A DNA stretch of 64,000 bases from Eupeodes corollae (GCF_945859685.1 NC_079148.1:52400421-52464420); one strand, 5' to 3'; shown: positions 23,112 through 35,453, numbered from the stretch's first letter. Translations and numbers: made by a program. The notes: a model not told the origin generated them from the letters alone.

Positions 23112-25191
23112 GTTTGCTGAGGAATGTCGGCAGGCAAATGCAGCCAAACAACAGGCACGCAAAGCGGCGCTGCATAAAAGGACGAGAGCTGCTCGTGAGG
23201 TCTATGAGCAGAAGAGGCGAGAGGAACGCCGACTTCTCAGAAGAAAAACGATGCCCTCTCTTGAGAAGCATGCGGTCGACGATGTTGACAGGTTTAAAAG
23301 CAGGAATGAAGTTCGAAAGTTTTATGAACAGGTGAAACAAAATTCACAGGTACATAAACCCAGAACCGAAGGCTGCAAAGACGAAAGTGGAAACATCATA
23401 GTGGAACCGGAGTCAATGCTGAGGATATGGAAGGACCACTTTTTTAGACTGTATAACAGCGACGACGAACTGAATTCCGCTGTCAGGCAGGATGATCCAT
23501 TCAACATAGACGACGAAAGCCAACAATCCCATCCTCCCGACTTAGACTAAGTAGGGATTGCCATATCTAAGCTGAAGTCTGATTAAGCGACTGGAGCGGA
23601 TGGCTTGAATGCCGAGCTCTTTAAAGCAGCTGGAGATAAGTTGGTTAGGAGCATGCACCAACTTATCTGTAAGATATGGTCGGAAGAAAGCATGACCAAT
23701 GAATGGAACGTCAGTATTGTTTGGCCGATCCTGAAAAAAGCAAACCCTCTTAACAGCACCAACTATAGAGGCATTAGTCTACTTAACATCGCCTATAAAA
23801 TCTTCTCTGCCGTAATATGTGAACGTCTAAAGCCCATCGTCAACAACCTGATAGGTCTTTATCAGTGTGGTCTTAGACCAGGAAAGTCCACAGTTGATCA
23901 AATATTCACATTACGTCAGATCCTGGATGAAACCCAAGAACACGAAATCGACACCCAACATCTTTTCATCGATTTCAAGGCCGCATATGGCAGCATATAC
24001 AGGGACGCGCTGTAAAGAGCCATGTCTAGTTTTGGCATCCCTGCCAAACTCGTCCGTTTGTGCAGGATGACCATGGAGAATTCACGCTGCTCAGTAAAGA
24101 TTGGAAAAAACAACTTAACAAAACTGAAAATTTAGAATGAAACAACAACAAATTGTGTGTGCTACCACAAAGTTCATAGGCTGGAGTTATAGCTATTTCA
24201 CGGGGACCAACCCAATCATCAGACTCCTTTAGTGCTTTTCGCTTTTTATGTTCAATTTAATTTTTGAACAACTTTTGCCCGAGGAGGAGCTAGTGCACTA
24301 CGCCACCACCACTTGAAAGTTGTAAGCCAATTACAGGTTTATTTCGTTCTATCGAACTATACTGAACAGAACAACAGGTTTTAGACAAGGTGATGCGCTG
24401 TCATGTGATTTTTTAAACATCGTGCTTGAAAGAATAGTGCAGAGCTCACACGTCAACACAAGAGGCACCATCTTTCAACAATCTGTCCAATTACTAGCAT
24501 ATGCTGATGACATTGACATAATCGGAAGAACTCATCGTAATGTCAATGCAGCTTTTGTGAGTATTGGGGCAGATGCGTCAAAAAGGTGTTTAATGGGTAA
24601 CGAGGGCAAAACAAAGTCCATGCTGTGGTCAAGAAAGGACATACAACACCGACATCTTGTTTAATACGTCGCCATCGACAGACGTAACTTTATGGTAGTT
24701 TAGGACTTCGTCTACCTAGGCTCCGCTGTAAACGCAGAAAACAACACCAGCGCTGAGATCAAACGCAAAACAACTCTTGCTAAACACAGTTTCTTTGGAC
24801 TAGGAAAGCAATTGAGTGGTAAAGTCCTCTCTCGAGGGACCAAAGTGTTGCATTATAAGACGCTTATAATCCCCGTCCTGCTATACGGTGCAGAAGCATG
24901 GGCAATGACAAAAGCGGACGAAAGCACCTTGGGTCGCTTCAAAAGAAAAGTTCTTCGTGTGATCTACGGTCCCCTATGCATCGAAGGGGAGTGGAGGAGA
25001 AGATGGAACGACGATCTGTACGGGCTGTACAGCTGTACGGATCAGGTGGCGCGCACAAGTGGAAGGTGACCTCAACCAACTTGGAGCGCGAAACTGGAAA
25101 CATCTAGCTAGGGACCGAGCTAGATGGAGAAGTTTGTTGGGTAAGGCCCTAGTTCACACAGGACTGTAGCGCCACCTTAAGAAAGCAAGAC
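23112..25191 (+). mobile_element. LINE family A copy 3, the longest copy in the window
   Basis: About 2.1 kb inserted in repeat B with an imperfect 11-bp duplication (AAATTAGTTTA 23101-23111, AAATTATTTTA 25192-25202). It begins in the Arg/Lys/Glu-rich linker between endonuclease and RT (KRRCIKGREL... frames, 23115-23340). The RT follows, with TNYRGISLLNIAYKIFS (near 23755-23805), LRPGKSTVDQIFTLRQI (23870-23920), FIDFKAAYGSI (23970-24000) and AYADDIDIIGRT (24495-24530). The C-terminal part, with LYGAEAW, lies at 24880-25060. Two in-frame stops occur near 23548 and 23583, there is a foreign insert near 24.1-24.4 kb, and the end is CCACCTTAAG. Dead but informative for the family. Confidence 0.85.
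24122..24368. other. unidentified insertion of about 245 bp in LINE A3
   Basis: Compared with LINE A1, the reading from the AACTTAACA block to AGGTTTTAGACAAGG is interrupted by foreign DNA. The flanks ACAAAAC and ACAGAAC could be a degraded duplication. On the minus strand it contains GTGGTGGCGTAGTGCACTAG, weakly reminiscent of a tRNA D-arm. I cannot assign it to a known element. Confidence 0.5.
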
Positions 25192-25979
25192 AAATTATTT
25201 TAAAGCTAATATCTCAAAGTTCTGAAAAGATATTTAAGTCGAAAATCAATTCTTACCAACTTTTGATATTTTTTTTTTGATTTTTATTTTCTGGAAAAAA
25301 ACTGGCAATTCGATTTTTCTCAAAATTTTACTTAATATTTTTTAAAATATAAAATTAGTTTGAACACATATTTCCAAAGTTTTGAAAAGACATTTGAGTC
25401 ACGGTAAAAATCTTTTCTTTCGGCTCTAGGAACGTTGAAACTTCGAGAAATGTCAAATTGTTCAATTCGAATAATGGAGTAATTTTTTCTCTAATATTAC
25501 ATAACTCTTTATTTAGTTTGCTACAAAGTCTTTGTCTTGAAAGATTTATCAATTATTTTTCTCCGAAGGATCTATTTTTTCAATAACTTTTAGACCATTA
25601 GTAATTAGGATTTGGGTTGACTGACAACCTGAGTCTGGAATCAATTAAAACTGGCCCTGAAGACTTTGAATGTTTCTGAGGACTTTTTACTTGACACCCC
25701 CATGAACTGGAAACATAGCTTTTTCCAAATCATCTTGACTCTGTAGTCTTTTGATACGTATGCACCATACTTTACTTTCGATACCATACTTTCGTGAGAG
25801 AAGTTGAAACTTATACTTGTCGTATTAATGTAGCTCCTGGTATTTCAAGTAGCCCAACTTTACGGAACCAATTTTAATTCTTAAAAATAGCTTTCTGTAT
25901 TTTTGTATGTTATTATTCGTCAAACTTAATTTAATTGAAATAAATATCTGTTCTGATTCTTAAGATATGTCTGACGAAA

Positions 25980-26065
25980 AAAACCTCTTAAAATATTTGA
26001 TTTCTATTTTATAGGAACCCTAAAACGTCGAGAAATTTCAAAATTTTAAATTCGACTGATTATTA
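25980..26065 (+). repeat. degenerate repeat B 3' fragment
   Basis: The words GACGAAAAAAACC, ATTTGATTTCTATTTTATAG, GGAACCCTAAAACGTCGAG and AAATTTCAAAATTTTAAATT match the closing part of repeat B. Only this end is present. Confidence 0.6.
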
Positions 26066-26079
26066 TGCAAAACAAAATT

Positions 26080-27896
26080 GATACTAGCATTAGCATCATT
26101 CGAGCTTTAGAAATACAGAAACAAGTAAAAAAAACTGTTTCGTGACTATTGACCTTCCATAACTTACGACACAGACAATACTTCGTTTTTACAATATGAA
26201 AAGGACACCAATTTGAAGGTTCAACCAGCACACACCCCATTTGGGGGATGTATGAGAGCCAACGCATAGGGTAATATATTGTATGATCTTAATACTAGGC
26301 ACTCATTCAATATTTTGTACCCTCCTGAACCCACTTGTATACCCCTTAAAGATATAACGAACCCTTCAACCATTGACTTATTTTTACAAATATGCCAGAA
26401 CTTTTCAGTCATCTTCCGGTCATGGTTAGCGTCAATAATGCACCTCGTCAAAATGAGAACATTATTCTTGCCTACAAAAATGCTAAATGGAGTAGGTTTA
26501 AAAATAAAATGCGTACTAAATTAGAAAACTTACCAATAATAGATCCCAATGAAGTCAGTCCTGATCAAATTAACGACGGTATTCAAAATTTTACAAATGT
26601 TATATTGGAAAGCGTGGCACAATCTGTTCCAAAGATAAGGGTTCATAACGATAACTCAAACTCACTTCCTGCAAATATTGTGCAACTTATTAAAAAGAGG
26701 AATAGATTTAGGTTATTGTGGATAAGAACCATAAATACTTTTTATCTAACAGAAGTTAAAGTTCTTAATAATTTGATAAAATTTTCTACTCAAGAGCACA
26801 AACATAAAAAGTGGAACGCGATGCTACAAACATTAGATAAAGCTAGTAAGCCATTTTGGAACCTTGTCGAAATAGTTAAGAAAAAAACAGTCAGATTCCA
26901 GCGTTAAAAACTGGAAACTCAGTTCTATTGACAAATCTCGAAAAAGCAAACGCTTTGGCTCATGAATTTTTTGAAAATCATCAATTAGGTAACAACGCTT
27001 CGAGCAGTAGTTCTACTGAAATTGCTGAAGAGCAATCAATGGAAATTACAAGATCTCAACAATTTCAGTTTAGCGATGATATAATTACAGTACAGGATGT
27101 AAAAACTCTACTTGGTAGCCTTAAAAATTCCAAGAGTCCAGGACTCTATGGTTTCAAAACTATAATGTTAAAAAACTGCCCAGAACAGGTATAAAATTTG
27201 TACAAGTCATTTTTACTGCTTGCTTTAAAATAGGTTATTTTCCAAGGCAATGGAAAATAGCAAAAAAAATGTTCCCATTCAATAACCTGGAAAAAATCCT
27301 TCTATAAGTTCTAGCTATAGACCCATTAGTTTACTCAGTTCTCTGAGTAAGGGTCTTGAGAAACTCATAAAAAATAAAATAGTGTTGCATTTGAACGAGC
27401 ATAATATCCTTCCAGCGGAACAATTTGGTTTTAGAAGTTGTCATAGCACAGTGAATCAAGTGCATCGAATAACGAATGACATAAAAAGTAATTTTGCAGT
27501 AGGGAAAAGCACTGGTCTGGTCTTATTAGATGTAGAGAAGGCTTTTGACACTGTGTGGCATAAAGGCCTTCTCCACAAACTCTTAGTTCTGGATTTTCCA
27601 ATTTTCATTATATAAATGATAAATTCCTTTTCAACTGAAAGATTTTTTAAAGTATCAGTAAACGGTTCCTACTCTGATCTAAATGAAATCCTTGCAGGTG
27701 TACCACAAGGATCAGTTCTTGGTCCTGTTTTGTATATCATATTTACTTGATTTCCCGAAGTTAACAAAGTGTAAATCAGCATTTTTTGCAGACGATACGT
27801 GTTTGTATTTATCAGATTCAGTTGGTTTTCACATCGAAACCGACTGGCAATCTGCGCTGAGTATTGTGCAAACGTACTTTAATGATTGGAAAATTA
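26080..27896 (+). mobile_element. LINE family F (jockey-like), truncated at repeat B
   Basis: A plus-strand non-LTR pol relic. The endonuclease remnant is before 26400. The long linker (26392-26907) contains AYKNAKWSRFKNKMRTKLE. The RT N-terminus LGSLKNSKSPGLYGFKTIML is at 27107-27170. The block EQFGFRSCHSTVNQVHRITN is at 27415-27475, LLDVEKAFDTVWHKGLL at 27520-27580 and AFFADDTCLYL at 27780-27815. The RT motifs are good, but frames shift at about 26907, 27194, 27615 and 27680. It stops after NDWKIK, where repeat B copy 3 begins. The motifs are those of jockey-clade insect LINEs. Confidence 0.85.
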
Positions 27897-29311
27897 AAAA
27901 AAGAGGCTGGGATGCGACCCACACTGATAACTTCCCATCCCGTCTGTCGATTTGTCTTGCTTAAAAGTTTATCTATATGTACTCGTATCAATTTTTACCA
28001 AATTTGCGTACTATTTTTTGTAGATTTTATTTTTTATGAAAAAAAACGGACTGTTGGATTTTTATATAAAAATTACTGAATATCGAAAAAAATATTTTCT
28101 GTGAAGTAAATTAAGTTTCAAGCCAATATTTTAAAATTTTGAAAAGCTATTTGAGTCGAAAGTAAATTTTTACGAAGTTTTAGTATTGTTTTTTTTTTTA
28201 GAGTTTTATTTTTTTGTAAAAAAAACTGTAATTTCAATTTTTTAAAAATTTTAACAAATGTTGAAAATAATATTTCTTATGAGATAAAATTACTTTGAAG
28301 CCAATATTTACAATTTTTGAAAAGATATTTTAGTCGAAAATCAATTTTTACCAACTTTTATACATTTTTTTTAAGGTTTTTATTTTTTGTAAAAAAACTG
28401 TCGATTCGATTTTTTTCAAACTTTAACTGAATGTTGACAACAAAATTTTTTGAAAGATAAAAGTAAATTAAAGCCAATATCTCATAGTTTTGAAAAGATA
28501 TTTGAGTCGCAAATCAATTTTTACAAACTTTTATACATTTTTTTTTAGGTTTTTATTTTTTGTAAAAAAACTGTCAATTCAATTTTTTTCAAACTTTAAC
28601 TGAATGTTGACAACAAGATTTTTTGAAAGATAAAAGTAAATTAAAGCCAATATCTCATAGTTTTGAAAAGATATTCGAGTCGAAAATCAATTTTTACCAA
28701 CTTTTATAAATTTTTTTTTAGGTTTTTATTTTTTGTAAAAAAAACTGTCAATTAGATTTTTCTCAAAATTTTGTCAGATGTCAAAAACATTATTCTTCGT
28801 TGCACAAAATTGTTCTAGAGATGAAGTCATATTTCAGTCGTAAAATTTTGGAGGTGACAAATTTTTTTTTTCAGTTTTATTGATTTAAAAAAAAACCGTC
28901 ATATTGATTTTTTTCAAAAAATATACTTGTTTGGTATCACGTTACAATATATTATATAAAATTTAATTCAAGTCTCTAGCGTTCTTGGTTCGTAAGATAT
29001 TTAAGGTTAACCAAAATTTTAACCTTTTTTTCAAACTGCTAAGGCAAAAAAACCACTTACGCAATTTTCTTGAGAGCCCTTTCTGCATCTTTCTTTCTTA
29101 TTATCTGTATAACAAAATTTATTTGAAGTCGATATCTCTTCTGGTTATTGAGCTATGGTACGGACGTACTTACGTACAAACGTACGTACACACGCTCGCA
29201 CAGACATCTTTCCAAAAATCTTTTATTTCGACTCTAGGGACCTTGAAACGTCGAGAAATGTAAATATTTTCAATTTGACAAATCGGACCCATTACAATAA
29301 CTTCCTATTTG
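27897..29311 (+). repeat. repeat B copy 3, uninterrupted
   Basis: The best continuous copy, about 1.4 kb. The head is GAGGCTGGGATGCGACCCAC with CTTCCCATCCCGTCTGTC. AT-rich tandem units follow (28141-28840), then a segment with GGTTAACCAAAATTT, ACGTACTTACGTACAAACG and CAGACATCTTTCC, and the end GACAAATCGGACCCATTACA. There are no coding frames and no obvious inverted terminal repeats. It abuts the broken end of LINE F on the left. Confidence 0.75.
28141..28840 (+). repeat. tandem array of about 173-bp units in repeat B
   Basis: The word GAAAAG(A/C)TATTTKAGTCG recurs at 28141, 28319, 28492 and 28665, giving spacings of 178, 173 and 173 bp. Each unit also contains TCAATTTTTACCAACTTTTA and a poly(A)-CTGTC segment. 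The last two units are the most alike, as expected for local unit duplication. Confidence 0.85.
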
Positions 29312-32300
29312 AAGTTAATAATTAAACTTCTTGTGAGCCTTGGGATAAAATGTATAAAATCTAAGCCTACGACCTACTAAACTACGCATGAATGCAATAC
29401 AAAGTTTATGACACAATTTCAGTTATCTTTTTACGAGTATTTGTACTTATTTTTAAACTATCACATAAATAAAACCATATACATAATCTTGAATATTCAA
29501 AAGTTCTTCATTAAATAGTATAATTTATCCCAGGACATGGTCGCAGCTCATTAAAGATTCAAATAACCGCATCATTACAATACTTTGTCATTTCATATCG
29601 TACATAGCTGAGCCGAGCCGCAACCAGCCAGCATCATCTGCCCACCGTAAAATTCAACCTCTTTTTAACCTCCATATGCAGGTCAATAACCATAAATCAT
29701 TGCGGCAAGCCTTGTCTAGGACTATAGGCTATATTATAGATACTGATACAGCTAGACCTATACACACAGAGACACCAAAAAACGAAAACGAAACGGTATA
29801 TAATCTCAGGCGAATAACGATAAAAATCGATCATGCCCAATTTTTGGTGAATCCTATAATTTTTGCGTTAGCATAATTTAGGATTCGCGCGTCGTCCTTT
29901 TTGCCGAAACTTATGTCCTTGCTGCGCAATGAATCATTAATCCTACAAAAAGGGAATAGTGAGTGTGAGAGAAAGAGAGATAAATAAAGAAAAATGTAGT
30001 TAGTTTTGTGTTTTGTATACATATATCCATGGCTAGCTATAAAGTGCTTTTATTTTGCCGATGGCGATTGCGATGGCTGGACTTGAAAACACTACAAGAA
30101 TAGATTGTTTGGGACTCTTTTTCATCTGGGCAATTATGACCAAATGTTGTCCTTCGAAAAACTGCCAAAATTGATAGCTGCACTGTGACAATAGATTTCT
30201 CCGCTTCGCCGCCGCGGCTGCCGCTGCTGCTGCGGCACCACTATACAATATACATACATACATAATACGAGATACGATGTTTGACTATTTTGTCTGTGCG
30301 GTTATTCGCACCATATGGCGACACACATTTAGAGGAATCTTTTATATTTACACAACAACGACGGATGGGATGATGCCCCTTGTTTGTGTATACCTACACT
30401 ACATGCATAGGTATAATATAGTGATAGTCCTTCGCTCGCCTTCCTGACTCCAGAATTCAGAATCCAGATTCTGACTCTTGTCCTGATGCTCAATGGTGGT
30501 GCTAGAGTGCTGATGGTCTCCCTGGATGTCCCTATATCTATATATTTGAGTACTTCGTATTCGCATAATAGTTCGTCGTCTCGTCCGCACCAATTGAACG
30601 TAATTGGGATTGGCGAATTCATTAAGGGCATGAGGTGACAAAGGACATTATTGCGACGCGCCATGTTTGTCCTTTTCGTATCACAATAACATAAATGGGT
30701 GTGAGTTTAAAGTAATTATTTAGCAACCAGCGTGATATTGTTTGGATAGATATACTGACTCATCATACAACATCATACATACCTACATACATAAAGTACA
30801 TAAAGTGGACACACTAATGGATTCTTTTTTTCTAATTTCTCATTATGTGTCCTTGTGGCAGGATAAAGTTTATGTTTGCTAAAGATTTTTGTCCACAAAG
30901 AAATTATTTCAAAAATTTGCGAGCATGTGTGTTGAATTATGGTTAGGGTATCGTATCGACCGACCAACAAGAAACAAAACACATAACAAAGTTCATGGAT
31001 GTCTTTGAGGACCTTTCCCTAAGGATATACCAACCTACGTACCTTATACTAAACGTATGAATATTCTAAATATGTCCTTATACTAAGGTTAGTATTATAT
31101 CTCTATAGATGGTGGCAAAAAGTATTTGGGGAGAGGGTAGGTAGGTGGTATATGTCGCGAATATAAGAGTAACAGTAATGTATACTTAGAATATGCATGG
31201 AATTTCTTTGAAAAGAAAGGCATATAGACGGAATGTGGATTTTAAGGGTAGAGAGAGGTTATTATGGGATGAAGTTGCATAAGATTATTATAAGGAATAA
31301 ACTTTTTCTTATATGCGCCTTACCTTTACCTAAGCCCTATAACAATGATACATGTGAAAGAAACATGCATTTAAGCGCCTCGATGTCTTCAAGGGTTCAA
31401 CAACAGAGTAAGGGCAAACAATTTGCTCAAAAAGTTCAACTTTAAGTACCTGATGGATACCTAAGGAGGGTTGGAGAGGCATATACTTCTTACAAAAAAT
31501 TTTGTGCATTAAATTTAAATGCGAAAGTTATTCGAGTTTATTCATGAAATGAGGCTTTACCTTGGAACTATTTTGAAATTAAACTAAGGATCTAACGGGT
31601 AGGTTTTGTATGTATAGTTGCATTTAAGAAATCAAATCTGAGATGCTTTTACAAAAAAAAGTTAGTTCTTGACAAAGTCTGTAACACACTTACAAATATA
31701 CATTGGATTATTTAGTAACATAAACTTGATATTAAGTTTACATTTAAAACAAAAGTGGGACCGGCATCAATCCATCTTGTTAAAATATCTCCCTTGACCT
31801 TAGACCAAGTGTTGAGCTAAGTTAGGCCAAATTTGTTTGACAGTTATTACTTAAAGTTTTTTAATCAATGCTTCTAAGGCATTGTTGATTTAAGTTAATC
31901 TCAAACTATAATCCTCAATTAGGATCTCTTTCTTAAATCCACTTTAAAGAGTTTTTATCATCGACCAAAAATGGGTTCTTAGTATTTTAAAATTAGAATA
32001 TTTTGTTAAAAAAGAAAATTATGTTTAGAAATATGCCCATTCAAGACGTAATTTTTATTTAATAATACTTTTTTCAGTTTTAACTAAAATTGTTGTACAT
32101 GAAACCCTTCAGATCTGTGAAGGAAAGGATTGTGTAATAATAAGTATTTTGAAAACAGCGTTTTCGACACTGAAAATATGTCTGGCGATGTTTAGTACGT
32201 TGTCAAAACTAGAGTGGGCAAAAAATACATCAAAATTATTGTAACAGAATATATTTAGATACATTCTTGAACGTTGTGCAACTAAGTTAGGAGTTTGCAT

Positions 32301-32439
32301 ATGGTAATGTTAGGAAAAATTGAGATTCATTTTTAGCTGCGCTTTGGCCTTTGTTCCGACAGTGTAAAGCACGAACTTTAATATGTAAAGGTTGTTTTTA
32401 TTTTTAAGACGTATAGGCCTTTGAAATGTAATACATAAA
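29312..32439. other. unassigned, probably host non-coding
   Basis: No recognised gene or transposon. There is a short GCN-rich patch (30205-30240), which would read as a run of alanines on the minus strand in a 76-residue frame, and several short frames without domains. The sequence is less AT-skewed than the repeat regions and might include conserved host non-coding DNA, but that is a guess. Confidence 0.4.
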
Positions 32440-32674
32440 ACATAGATAAATAAATAAATTGGGTGGCGCAACAATCCGTTTGAGGACTAGGGCCTAGTGA
32501 CTGATAACTCTCAACCATTCCAGTTTGCGAGTAATGTTGTCAGGGATGGAAGGGACCTACAGTTTTAAGCCGAATCCGAACGGCAAATTTGATAAAGCAC
32601 TTTTCATGACAAGAATTACTCTAGGAGAATTTGTCAATTCCTCGCAAGACCTCTCGCATGACAGTCCAAAGCAC

Positions 32675-35410
32675 TTTTTTGTTGGTTTAAATTCATTTTT
32701 ATTAATTCATTCTTAAACCAATCTTAAAGCTAGAAAACAATTCATAAAACTATCCTAATTATCCATAACTTACAACTAACTTAATGGTCAAATACGGACA
32801 CTCTAAGTTAAACTATAACACTAACTACTAATGCCTTTCGGCCCTAAGATCTAATTTACTTCAATTTAAATTTTATTTATTTTGTATTTATTAGAAAAGT
32901 ATGAAAAAAAAACTAATATCAAGATCCCTTTTTAATTTAACTTAAAAACTACCTAAAATAAGGTCCTTAATATAAAACTTAATGCTACCTATAAACTACT
33001 TAAAACTAGAACAACCACAACAGCAAATCTAACTATCTAACATTTTTGTTTTTCATATTTTGTTGTCTTTTTTTTTGTATTTCTTTTTTTTTGTTTTGTA
33101 ATTTTTTTTTCTATTTCTTTTTGTGCCACCATGCCAATTCTACTTAGAACCAAACCCTAAAACCATAAAACAAGTTTGTAAGCCGTCCAAAATGCTTAAA
33201 ACCCCATCCCGACTACCCACTATCAAATTCCGATTAAAACCATCAAAACTGGTTCTCCTGCTTCACCCCATCAGTTTGGTCCCGTTCGGACACAGCCTTA
33301 CTGAACCGAAGGAGCTCTGCTCTGCCTTGTGCCATGACGTCCCGATTGTACAGGAGTCGCCTATCCACGGTTCGTCGTCTGACGTGGTAGATTAGCGGAA
33401 CTGATGAAATGCCTCTGGTGGAATGAAGCCGCTCAAGCGTGCACTTTCAAAATACTTGTCGTTCGGATAGAACGTCCCGAAAATTAAATTGTTGGTCGAA
33501 GACATAGCTCTGCAATGTGACCTCGAACGAGTTCTATCACGAAATTTTCAATTCTGTTGATTCGTGCCCCGTTGTATAGGACCTCGTTGGAAAAGTAATG
33601 CACATAAGAAGATTGGGCTGTTCGATATACAGCGTCGTAAACACTGCCGCTCGAATATCCGAAACTTCTCCAACTAGGAACTGGCAACGTTGAACCACAC
33701 AGGACAACCATAAACGATCATCGGCCTTTTAAGGGCCATGTAGAAAATTACCTTCACTCTGGGGTCCAGCCGACTTTTAAAAATTAGTCGTTTCGTTATA
33801 GCCAAGGCTGGCCCTGGTCAGAGCAGCATTTATATGTCTATCGAAAAATAAATACTGATCTAACCAGGTACCGAGGTACTTCACTACAATTTGCTTGCTA
33901 ATGGCTCCCCGTGAAGATTAACGATGACCATCTTGAGCCAATTCTTGCACGTATACCTCGTGGCCCCAGCCAACGAGGGATACGTGCGGATACGACTTCT
34001 GTACATTTATTTTCAGTTTCCAGCCGTCGCAATATCGCTGAATCTTGTCGAAATCACGCTGCAAGAGAATTCTAATAACGTCAACTTTTCGGGCCGTTCT
34101 GTGCGCAATTAGATCGTCGGCGTACGCAATTGCCTTTGTAAGACTACCAATCAGATCGCTAGTGTAAATGCTGAAGAGAATCGGCGAATTCACCGCTCCC
34201 TGTTGAAGACCATTTTTAATTGAGAATGAATGACAACAAACTTTCTACCGTTAAGCTTATCATAAAGTATATACAACAATGGCTTGCTTATGCCAAGCCT
34301 GCTCAGTTTTAGGTAAAGACCCTCTAACCATAGGGTGTCAAAGGCCTTTTCCAAATCAACCAGAACAGCACACTGCATTGTTGTTTTTATTTATTCCATT
34401 GGATATCATAAAACGAGTTTAGACGCAGCATGAATTTTGTCATGGCCCGCCTTGAACCCGAACTGTTTATCCGGAATTATTTTGTTGTCCGCAGCCCACT
34501 TAGTCAGAACCCTATTAATGATTTTTTCGAAAACTTTGCTGATGCTCGGAAGAAGACTTATCGACCGAAGATTTGACGGGTTGGAGTTGTCCTTTCCCTT
34601 TTTCGGGAGAGGATGAACCACAGCGGTCTTCCAATGCACTGGATAGTATGCATTATTCAGTGCATTGTTGAAGAGTGTGGTGTAAATGTCAATTGCTTCC
34701 ATCGTTAAATGTCTTAGTACAACGTTAGATATACCATCGACACCTGCTGACTTTTTGTTTTTTATTGAATTAAAGATGAGCTGAAGCTCAACCTTCGTCA
34801 CTAACAAGGGACTTGGTCCCGTTTGCTCGGCGATTATGGCATTTGCCAAGGAATCGTCATTGAACCGCATGAAACCGCGGTTCTCAGATCGCCAATGTGT
34901 GATATCATTACGGAGGTAAAAGTGATTAAGTAGGCTCTGTTTTCCGGGTCGTGGTTGGAGCGAATGCTAACATTCACCTTGTACACTTGCTGGAAAGCAG
35001 CTCCCACCGCCTCCACTTTTTCCTTCGGATCTTCAATTATGTAAAAGTCATCGTCAAAGATGGCTTCCTCTGGATCTATTTGCGCTGTCCTGAGTACGTC
35101 TCTGTTAATGACCTTCCGTGTCTTAAACTCCAAAGAACTGAAGGAGTTTAAGACACGGAAGGTCATTATCGTTTTTTTTTTCCTGAATATCTTGTTGATT
35201 TTGAGGAACATACTAGGGTCACTCGAATTAACTGACCGAATCTTGCGGTCCCAGTACTTGTTAATTGATAGCCTGTATAGTTCTCCTTATTCAACAGATT
35301 GACATTTTTATTGACGATTTCAGTGTCCTAACCCCCAAGTCGCGTGGGTCTGTAAGTCGTCTGTACAAGTTTTTGAGTCTTGTCAGTAAGCCACTCTTGT
35401 GCCTACTTAG
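32675..35410 (-). mobile_element. LINE family D copy 2, inside a SINE
   Basis: A minus-strand LINE of 2736 bp, about 0.8 kb longer at its 5' side than D1. It is flanked by a 16-bp duplication with one mismatch: TGACAGTCCAAAGCAC (32659-32674) and TGACAGTCCAACGCAC (35411-35426). Order on the minus strand: linker (35211-34870), RT start SIKNKKSAGVDGISNVVL (near 34720-34770), KWAADNKIIPDKQFGFKAGH (34440-34500), VDLEKAFDTLW (34330-34365), then YADDL (34090-34120), KLKINVQKS (33995-34030) and the C-terminal region (33484-33711). Several frameshifts and stops. The RT style is I/jockey-like; no RNase H seen. It contains a perfect 26-bp inverted repeat. Confidence 0.85.
35106..35168. repeat. perfect 26-bp inverted repeat with 11-nt loop
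   Basis: The left arm 35106-35131 begins TAATGACCTTCCGTGTC and the right arm 35143-35168 ends GACACGGAAGGTCATTA. The arms are fully complementary and the loop is AAAGAACTGAA. It sits in the linker-coding part of LINE D2, where it creates a fold-back of coding sequence. Confidence 0.95.
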
Positions 35411-35453
35411 TGACAGTCCAACGCACTAAGCATCATGCCACGGGTACTACTTA

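Larger units (their letters stand above)
22487..25500 (+). repeat. repeat B copy 2, interrupted by LINE A3
   Basis: This starts GAGGCTGGGATGAGACCCAC (22490 on) followed by CTTCCCATTCCGTCTGTC, and runs through AT-rich units to 23111. It resumes after the LINE at 25192 with AGCTAATATCTCAAAGTTCT. It closes with GAGAAATGTCAAATTGTTCA near 25445-25465 but lacks the CGTACG-rich part. A second degenerate piece of the same 3' end lies at about 25.98-26.06 kb. Confidence 0.7.
32440..35453 (-). mobile_element. tRNA-derived SINE, copy 4, split by LINE D2
   Basis: The SINE 3' tail (AATAAATAAATTGGGTGGCG on the plus strand) and body lie at 32440-32674. The body lacks about 50 bases near 32649 that are present in copies 1 and 3. 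The head lies at 35411-35453 and reads AGTAGTACCCGTGGCATGAT on the minus strand. LINE D2 lies between them. Outside the SINE the sequence differs from that around copy 3. Confidence 0.8.

Noticed and set aside
28141..28840. CRISPR-like array
   Set aside because: Units are about 173 bp, contiguous and imperfect, without spacers, in a eukaryotic genome.
30205..30240. Alanine-run coding exon
   Set aside because: Only a short GCN microsatellite in a 76-residue frame; no further exon evidence.
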